From Planctomycetota bacterium (lineage in GTDB: Bacteria > Planctomycetota > UBA8108): a DNA stretch of 9,241 nt. The stretch is from assembly GCA_016928605.1 (NCBI GenBank), contig JAFGKN010000711.1, positions 1-9,241 of the forward strand, read 5' to 3'. Every line of letters begins with the position of its first letter. The first letter of the stretch is position 1. A program made the translations under genes and the position numbers. This document shows positions 4,798 through 9,241 of the stretch, in pieces. The notes under the pieces were generated by a model that saw only the letters and a list, made by a program, of their open reading frames with translations, did not search any database and had not been told where the DNA came from.

Positions 4798-7521
4798 ATG
4801 CGCCGCACTAGAGTCGCGATGCTTCTTGCCGTGCTCGGCGCCCTGGCGCCGCTCTCGGTGTCGATCGGACAGTCCGTCCGCGTGCTGAAGCACCCCCACG
4901 ATCCCTACGGGTTTCCGCGGCCCGGGGCGGGGCACACGGCGGTGCCGCTCGGGACGAGCTTCTACGTCGAGCTCGGCATCGAGGGAGAAGGAGCGGCGGG
5001 CGACGCCGTCGACCCCGGCTCGGTCCGCGTCTCCATCCGGCCCGAGGGAGGCGACGAGCGCGTCTTGCTCGACGCCGGCCGGCGCTTCGCCGAGGGCGCG
5101 ACCGGCCGCATCTTCCCGCGCGTGAACCAGCACGGCGGGCGCTCCCTGGCGGTCTTCATCGATCCGGGCTCCCAGCTCGAGCCCCTCGCGCGCCACACGG
5201 TGGAGGTCGCCGCCCGATCGGAGAAAGGGGCGGTCATCCTGCCGCGCGAGCGACGCTGGAGCTTCACCACCGAGCCCGCGGCCGACGTGCACGAGGTGGA
5301 TTTCGACCTCGACGTCGCCAGACCCGCTGCACGGTGGAAGGGGGGCTTCTTCACCGGCTTCTGCAAGGCGAGCTTCTGCACGAGCCGCGGGAACCGCATC
5401 CCCTCCTACGAGCTGATGGAGAAGGTTCAGAGGGAATTCCCTCGGGCCTGGAGTCTCCAGAGGGACTTCTGGATGACGGGCATGGAGCACCGGCCGAGGT
5501 TCCTCTCCGGCAACCTGCCGAACATCGTGCGCGAGCGCGAGACGCGGCGCGTCGCGGAGATCCGCGACGGCGACGGCGGCGGCATGGCGCTCCGCCTCGA
5601 GGACTTCTTCGGCCACGAGCAGTACGGGATCCCCTCCGGCCGCCCTCCGAGCGAGGACTACCGCGCGGGGGACGAGGTGCTCATCGCCGACGGGATCCAC
5701 GGCGCGCGCGCGGAGGTCATCGATGTGGACGACGCCGCGCGGACGGTCCGCGTGGGGTCGGTCAAGACGCCCGAGGGAGGCTGGCGGGTCGAGTACGATG
5801 GACCGCTCCCGAGGAGCGAGGATCCGAGCGCGCCGGGGCTCTTCCCTCCCGGCGGCTGCTACCTGCGCAAGCTCGATCCGCCGGGAACGCCGCACTACTT
5901 CTGGGGCCGCCTCGATCAGGAGTTCGACCTGGCGCACCGCAGGTTCGGGCGGCGGCTCGTCCCCAACTTCGCCGACGCGCCAGGCGATCTCTCGATCGAC
6001 GGCATGAACTGGACGAGGCCCAAGGACTATGCCCAGTACCACGATGCCGTCCGCGCGATCACGGCGCACATCATCGAGCGCTACGGTACGCCCTGCCTCG
6101 ACTTCTACTGGAGCGTCTTCAACGAGCCCGACCTCGGCGCCCTCTTCTGGCGCTCGGACTGGAAGGAGCTGCAGCGCTTCTACGACTACACGGTGGACGC
6201 TGTCCTACGCGCCTTCGAGGATGGGGGGTACGACTCGGACCGCGTCGTCGTCGGCGGGCTCGAGCTGGCCGCAATCTTCGGCACGAACCTCCGCCTCCGG
6301 GAGTTCCTCGAGCACTGCTCCCCGCGCGCGGAGAGCAGGGATGCCGTCCGCCTGAACGCGGCTTGCGCCGACAGGAGGCTAGACGGAAGGAGATCGAAGC
6401 GCGTCGAGAAGCTCTGCGGGGATCACGGGGGAAAAGGCAGTCCGTGCGACTTCATCTCGATCCACTCCTACAACCGCTCCGACATGATGGCCGCCAAACT
6501 CATCCGGGCAAAGGAGATCGCGCTCGAGGTCGACGCTGAGTACTACGCGGACCTCCGGATCAACTCGCACGAGTCGTGCCCGGACTGGAGCCCTCCGCCG
6601 GATCCGGCGGCCCACGACAGCTACCTCGGCAACGGCTACTTCCCCACCTGGTGCGCGGACGTGGCGCGTCGCCTCATCGCGCGGGCTTCCGGCGATGCTC
6701 GATACGGCTTCGGAGAGAGCATCCTGACTTTCTGGGGATGGCCCAACACCAACTTCGAGGGAGCCAACGCCGCGACGCGCGTGATCCATGTCGACGACGA
6801 CGGCGACGGCCGCGAGGACCGCACGACGGTGGTCGCGATGCCGATCCTCCACTTTCTCGCCCTGCTCTCGGCCATGGGAGAGGCGTACTGGACGCTCGGA
6901 GAGAAGAGCATCGGAGGCCACACGGTGAGCGGATTCGCCTCGCGCGCCGGCGAGCGGCTGATCGTCCTCGTCTACTCCCATCATCCGCTCGACACCGAGT
7001 CGCGGTCGGGACAGTCGTTCGACGTGGGAGTCTCCATCGCAGGCCTCTCGAGCCGGCCGCTTCAGGTCACCGAGCACGCCTTCGACGCCGGCCGCAACTC
7101 CTACTTCCGGCTCGGCCGGCGCCTGCGCGAATCGACCGCGGAGGGGGCGGCGCCTTCCGGCTCCGAGGAGCAGGAGATGGCGGAGGCCGCTTCGCTCATC
7201 GCGAAAGACGATCGCGCATCCCGCCTCGAGGCGCTGCGTCGCCTCAGGAAGATGGGCGCTCGCGCGAAGTCAGCGGCGAGCCTGCTCTATCCGCTGACCC
7301 AGACGGAAGGAGACGAGGAGCTGAAGCGGGAGGCCGTCGCCGCGCTGCTGAGCCTCCACGCGCCGGCCGTCTATCCGGCGAGCACGGTACGCGAGATCGA
7401 GGATCTCTCGGAGCTGCGCACCACGCGGCGCTTCGAGCGCGCGGATGCCGCGCTCCGCCTCTCGGTGCGCCTCCGGGCCAACGCCGCCTGCTTCTTCTTC
7501 GTGGAGCCGCGCGAGCAGTAG
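4798..7521 (+). CDS. Secreted GH39-like (clan GH-A) glycoside hydrolase with Ig-like and HEAT-like segments
   Basis: A 907-residue exported protein. ATG 4798 has GAGGAGGG (4782-4789) at good spacing. The signal peptide is about residues 1-24 (AMLLAVLGALAPLSVSIG). Residues ~27-160 form a bacterial Ig-like domain ending LEPLARHTVEVAA ... RRWSFTTE, similar to Big_5 domains. From ~165 to ~700 comes a TIM-barrel glycosidase. YWSVFNEPDLGALFW places the acid/base at E443, and RINSHESCPDW gives a candidate nucleophile E592, about 150 residues later as in retaining clan GH-A enzymes. 'FNEPDL..FW' with following VVVGGLE is closest to GH39 (beta-xylosidase/iduronidase-like). An extra beta-rich region (~245-365, DEVLIADGIHGARAEVIDVD) interrupts the early barrel. 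Residues ~720-790 look like the accessory beta sandwich, and ~790-862 are HEAT-like helices (RLEALRRLRKMGARAK; LKREAVAALLSL). A closing strand LRLSVRLRANAACFFFVEP follows. The substrate is unknown. A diverged 119-bp copy of its Ig-domain coding region lies at 1641-1759. Confidence 0.85.
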   Translation: MRRTRVAMLLAVLGALAPLSVSIGQSVRVLKHPHDPYGFPRPGAGHTAVPLGTSFYVELGIEGEGAAGDAVDPGSVRVSIRPEGGDERVLLDAGRRFAEGATGRIFPRVNQHGGRSLAVFIDPGSQLEPLARHTVEVAARSEKGAVILPRERRWSFTTEPAADVHEVDFDLDVARPAARWKGGFFTGFCKASFCTSRGNRIPSYELMEKVQREFPRAWSLQRDFWMTGMEHRPRFLSGNLPNIVRERETRRVAEIRDGDGGGMALRLEDFFGHEQYGIPSGRPPSEDYRAGDEVLIADGIHGARAEVIDVDDAARTVRVGSVKTPEGGWRVEYDGPLPRSEDPSAPGLFPPGGCYLRKLDPPGTPHYFWGRLDQEFDLAHRRFGRRLVPNFADAPGDLSIDGMNWTRPKDYAQYHDAVRAITAHIIERYGTPCLDFYWSVFNEPDLGALFWRSDWKELQRFYDYTVDAVLRAFEDGGYDSDRVVVGGLELAAIFGTNLRLREFLEHCSPRAESRDAVRLNAACADRRLDGRRSKRVEKLCGDHGGKGSPCDFISIHSYNRSDMMAAKLIRAKEIALEVDAEYYADLRINSHESCPDWSPPPDPAAHDSYLGNGYFPTWCADVARRLIARASGDARYGFGESILTFWGWPNTNFEGANAATRVIHVDDDGDGREDRTTVVAMPILHFLALLSAMGEAYWTLGEKSIGGHTVSGFASRAGERLIVLVYSHHPLDTESRSGQSFDVGVSIAGLSSRPLQVTEHAFDAGRNSYFRLGRRLRESTAEGAAPSGSEEQEMAEAASLIAKDDRASRLEALRRLRKMGARAKSAASLLYPLTQTEGDEELKREAVAALLSLHAPAVYPASTVREIEDLSELRTTRRFERADAALRLSVRLRANAACFFFVEPREQ

Positions 7522-7527
7522 CGTCCC

Positions 7528-7558
7528 TCCGCCGATCCGCGCGCGCGGCGGCGGCGGA
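7528..7558 (+). terminator. GC-rich hairpin after the glycosidase gene, possible terminator
   Basis: TCCGCCG (7528-7534) pairs with CGGCGGA (7552-7558), and the centre CCGCGCGCGCGG (7537-7548) is itself a perfect palindrome. It begins seven bases after the stop and is followed by a pyrimidine run (CCTCTCCTCCTCTCCTC) but not a true T tract. Position between two transcription units, just ahead of a good promoter, favours a terminator role; the missing T tract argues against a classic one. Confidence 0.35.
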
Positions 7559-7580
7559 CCTCTCCTCCTCTCCTCGGTCA

Positions 7581-7610
7581 TTGACAGCCGCGGAGTTCCT
7601 CCTCTATGTT
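7581..7610 (+). promoter_or_regulatory. Sigma70-type promoter of the cupin gene
   Basis: A perfect -35 TTGACA (7581-7586) and a -10 TATGTT (7605-7610, four of six consensus bases) are separated by 18 bases. The start point would fall near 7617, leaving a leader of about 60 bases before the cupin ATG. It is the best promoter-like sequence in the window and implies that the cupin is transcribed separately from the glycosidase. Confidence 0.6.
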
Positions 7611-7675
7611 CAGGGCGGCCGACAGATGCCACCTTGACGCGGCAACTGGAGGGAACACTGCGGAGGACACTGCCC

Positions 7676-8029
7676 ATGAAGGTCATCAACTACAAGGACA
7701 TCGAAGCCGCGCCCGTGCGGATGGACGGCGCCCGCGGCGTGACCATCCGGTGGCTGATCGCCCGTGACGACGGCGCTCCCGGCTTCGCCATGCGCCTTTT
7801 CGAGATCGACCCCGGCGGGACGACACCGCTTCACAAGCACGCGCAGGAACACGAGGTCTTCATCATCGAGGGCGCCGGCACCGTATGGCGCGGCGACGAG
7901 GCCGTGCCCGTGACGCCGGGGACGGCGATCTTCGTTCCGCCGCAGGAAACGCACTGCTTCACGAACACGGGAGACGGGGTGATGCGCTTCCTCTGCATGG
8001 TGCCGCTCGAGGAGAAAACCTGCGGCTGA
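7676..8029 (+). CDS. Single-domain cupin protein
   Basis: A 117-residue protein covering one complete cupin barrel. Motif 1 is GGTTPLHKHAQEHEVFIIEG, with metal-ligand candidates H53, H55 and E60. Motif 2 is PVTPGTAIFVPPQETHCFTN, with H93 as the fourth ligand and N97. All four usual ligands are present, so it should bind a divalent metal. Small cupins of this kind serve as isomerases, dioxygenases or ligand-binding regulators, and sequence alone does not tell which. ATG 7676 is chosen because GGAGG (7662-7666) lies nine bases upstream and the first residues MKVINYKDIEA fit the family start; longer readings from 7445 overlap the glycosidase gene. No signal peptide is present, so it is cytoplasmic. 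It has its own promoter and no obvious functional link to either neighbour. Confidence 0.9.
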   Translation: MKVINYKDIEAAPVRMDGARGVTIRWLIARDDGAPGFAMRLFEIDPGGTTPLHKHAQEHEVFIIEGAGTVWRGDEAVPVTPGTAIFVPPQETHCFTNTGDGVMRFLCMVPLEEKTCG

Positions 8030-8062
8030 CCGCTCAGACGCCTGGGAACACCAGCCTCCATC

Positions 8063-8077
8063 CCGGCATCGTGCCGG
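8063..8077 (+). terminator. Hairpin after the cupin gene, possible terminator
   Basis: CCGGCA (8063-8068), loop TCG, TGCCGG (8072-8077): a perfect 6-bp stem 33 bases after the cupin stop. There is no T tract, so assignment as a terminator rests on position only. Confidence 0.3.
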
Positions 8078-8090
8078 CCGTGAGTCTCTA

Positions 8091-8186
8091 CAGGAAGTGA
8101 CCTTCCTGCCGGCGGATGACTACAAGCTGCCCCGCCTGCCCGCGCCCCAGGACTGGGTCCTGGGGCTCGAGCGGGTGAAACCTTGA
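8091..8186 (+). pseudogene. Probable C-terminal remnant of a lost gene
   Basis: The frame ending at TGA 8184-8186 reads FLPADDYKLPRLPAP followed by QDWVLGLERVKP. From about 8097 to the stop nearly every codon ends in G or C, as in the real genes here; upstream of about 8091 this preference disappears. That boundary, an ordinary-looking protein end and the absence of a start or ribosome site suggest the tail of a gene whose 5' part has been lost. A strong inverted repeat lies inside it: GCCCCAGGAC (8144-8153), loop TGG, GTCCTGGGGC (8157-8166), ten perfect pairs. The family is not recognisable from so short a piece. A chance reading frame in GC-rich DNA remains possible. Confidence 0.35.
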
Positions 8187-8638
8187 CGACGAGACGAACA
8201 GAAGCCAGCCCTGCGTGAAGAGTCCCCGGTATCCGCTCACGGGTGACGCCGTCGCCTGCGGGATGCAGGGAGCCGCCATCGCGGCCCCACAAGCCTCCGC
8301 GCGGGCCTCTCCCGCCGCTGGCCGGAGCGGGGGGAGTCCGATCTGCGCGGGCGCGAAGATGCCCGCCCTGGCCCGCTGGATCCGCCCATGAGAGCGCATC
8401 GCTGGTAAGCATGTTGTTGCCACGCTTTGTCGTTGACTCGGCAGTAGGCGCGGATAGGCTGATCGTTGATTGTGCATAGGTTGACGGCACGCGGGGTGCT
8501 CCGGGCGAAGCCTGCCGAGCCCGGGAGACGAAAGGTCCGAGCGATGCCAGGGGGGCACCGACTTGAGATTCTCGGCCGCCCGAAGAGCGGCGCGTGCATC
8601 TGCAGTATGGGCAGCCCTGCTTTCGCGAAGGAGATGTC
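8187..8638. other. Gene-poor interval upstream of the second lipoprotein
   Basis: About 450 bases with no gene I can support. It includes a foldable element at 8495-8559 (listed separately) and a TTGACT (8433-8438) with TAGGCT 16 bases downstream, which is a weak promoter at best. A 56-codon frame at 8472-8642 has a TGA that overlaps the next gene's ATG as ATGA but lacks a ribosome site. Both strands carry frames with G/C-rich third positions near 8560-8637, so codon bias does not decide between them. The stretch may be decayed coding DNA. Confidence 0.5.
8495..8559 (+). ncRNA. Candidate structured leader upstream of the lipoprotein gene
   Basis: GGTGCTCC (8495-8502) can pair with GGGGCACC (8552-8559), eight pairs with one wobble. 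An inner CCGGGC (8501-8506) pairs perfectly with GCCCGG (8519-8524). The two stems share CC 8501-8502, so they are partly exclusive or the outer stem is six pairs. Loops contain purine-rich GAAGCC and GACGAAAGGTC. The element ends 79 bases before the lipoprotein ATG. It does not match a riboswitch or small RNA class I know. GC-rich DNA folds easily, so this is tentative. Confidence 0.25.
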
Positions 8639-9241
8639 ATGAGACCCTGGATTCTGCCTTTCATCTGCTTGGCTCTCGCTCTTGCGAGCGTCAGCTGCAG
8701 CGATTCGGACTCCAGCAAGGATACCAACCTCTGGTGGGAGTCCAGCTGGGCGGAGAAGGGCGAGCCGGCGCCCATTGAGATGTTGACGCCGGACCCGCAG
8801 ATCGGGCACCCGGCCACGGCGGTGGTCCGCTTCCACGCCGACCGCAAGGCAGAAGCCGTGGAGCTCACGCTCAAGCTCCTGCGCGCGGAGGAGGCCCAAG
8901 GAAAAGTCCTTCCCGCCGGCGCGCGCAAGGCCGAGGAGCCCGTCGAGCAGTACGTCCTGGGCGAGTTCCTCCTCGAAGAAGTCGCACGCGGGCTGAACGA
9001 GTACGAGCTCGACATGATCGTCCCCGTCGAGGGGCTCATCGCGAGGCCCGGGGAGTACAACATCGTCGGCTGCCTCGACCCTCGCGACTTGATCCTCGAG
9101 GGCAAGAAGGCAGAGGAAGATTCGAGTTCCAACGAGGAGGAGAAGGACAACATCTTCGCCGCCGAGGACGTCCGGCTCGTCTTCTCCGACGAGTACTCCT
9201 ACTGGCCCAACCTGGTCGTCGATGAGCTGACGTTCGAGCCC
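8639..9241 (+). CDS. Lipoprotein, N-terminal part (3' end outside window)
   Basis: An open frame of 201 codons from ATG 8639 to the window edge. AAGGAG (8628-8633) lies five bases upstream. The N-terminus MRPWILPFICLALALASVSC is a short signal peptide ending at a cysteine (C20), followed by a serine/aspartate-rich linker (SDSDSSKD); the -3 residue is serine, so the lipobox is not fully canonical. Residues ~45-150 look like a beta-rich extracellular domain (ATAVVRFHADRKAEAVELTL ... NEYELDMIVPVEG ... PGEYNIVGCLDPRDLI). A charged linker AEEDSSSNEEEKD follows. The last visible residues, YWPNLVVDELTFEP, resemble the opening strand of a CARDB-type adhesion/Ig-like repeat, so the missing part may hold one or more such domains. 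The protein probably sits on the outer membrane or cell surface. I recognise no specific family; it is certain only as a real, truncated exported protein. Confidence 0.82.
   Translation, partial: MRPWILPFICLALALASVSCSDSDSSKDTNLWWESSWAEKGEPAPIEMLTPDPQIGHPATAVVRFHADRKAEAVELTLKLLRAEEAQGKVLPAGARKAEEPVEQYVLGEFLLEEVARGLNEYELDMIVPVEGLIARPGEYNIVGCLDPRDLILEGKKAEEDSSSNEEEKDNIFAAEDVRLVFSDEYSYWPNLVVDELTFEP

Noticed and set aside
4699..6069. 456-codon open frame on the minus strand inside the glycosidase gene
   Set aside because: It lies antisense to a gene with signal peptide, motifs and ribosome site. Composition is arginine/alanine/proline-heavy with no recognisable motif, as expected for a GC-rich shadow frame.
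8490..8562. Possible c-di-GMP (GEMM), SRP RNA or cobalamin-type element
   Set aside because: Conserved cores of these classes (for example GGGCAAACC or GGACGCAAAGCC for GEMM) are not present. Only generic stems remain.
8560..8642. Minus-strand reading HDISFAKAGLPILQMHA resembling the M28 peptidase 'SDHxxFAxAGIPAL' motif
   Set aside because: The metal-ligand order is wrong (HD, not DH), there is no flanking peptidase sequence, and it is antisense to the ribosome site and start of the lipoprotein gene.
7831..9153. 440-codon open frame on the minus strand across the cupin and second lipoprotein genes
   Set aside because: It overlaps two well-supported + strand genes and shows low-complexity serine/arginine content without motifs.
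1..9241. CRISPR array, tRNA, rRNA, insertion-sequence ends or phage genes
   Set aside because: No regularly spaced direct repeats, no cloverleaf or rRNA-like stretch, and no transposase or terminal inverted repeats were seen on reading both strands.

Overview
The window is GC-rich bacterial DNA with strong G/C preference at third codon positions, clear Shine-Dalgarno sites and several exported proteins. The kinase fragment resembles the 'REIGRGGMGVVYEAEQ' kinases abundant in Planctomycetota and in uncultured lineages such as Candidatus Eisenbacteria. With several secreted or lipid-anchored proteins and a multidomain glycosidase, this suggests an uncultured diderm with a large secretome. The phylum cannot be fixed from this sequence alone.

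Layout on the + strand unless stated. 1-645: C-terminal end of a large glycoside-hydrolase-type protein with jelly-roll sugar-binding domains. 646-1005: non-coding, with a candidate promoter and operator. 1006-1632: a compact toxin-antitoxin pair, a Phd/YefM-type antitoxin and a VapC-type PIN toxin. 1641-1759: a 119-bp displaced, diverged piece of coding DNA that matches the N-terminal domain of the glycosidase at 4798. It abuts, base for base, a protein kinase gene on the minus strand (1757-2411) that stops at the DFG motif. 2412-2825: non-coding gap between divergent genes. 2826-3461: lipoprotein of unknown function. 3632-4714: exported, probable beta-barrel protein with an acidic pentapeptide-repeat tail. 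4798-7521: secreted GH39-like (clan GH-A) glycosidase with an N-terminal Ig-like domain and a HEAT-like segment near the C-terminus. 7676-8029: single-domain cupin with its own good sigma70-type promoter. 8030-8638: gene-poor stretch with a probable C-terminal coding remnant and a foldable leader. 8639-9241: start of another lipoprotein, cut by the window end.

The genes do not form one pathway. The two carbohydrate-active proteins and the lipoprotein/beta-barrel pair point to envelope and extracellular polysaccharide work. The toxin-antitoxin pair with the truncated kinase and displaced fragment marks a rearranged, accessory stretch. I do not see a convincing new defence or biosynthetic system. 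The most informative features are the sharp rearrangement junction at about 1760, the domain make-up of the 907-residue glycosidase, and the small remnants and folds in 8030-8638.
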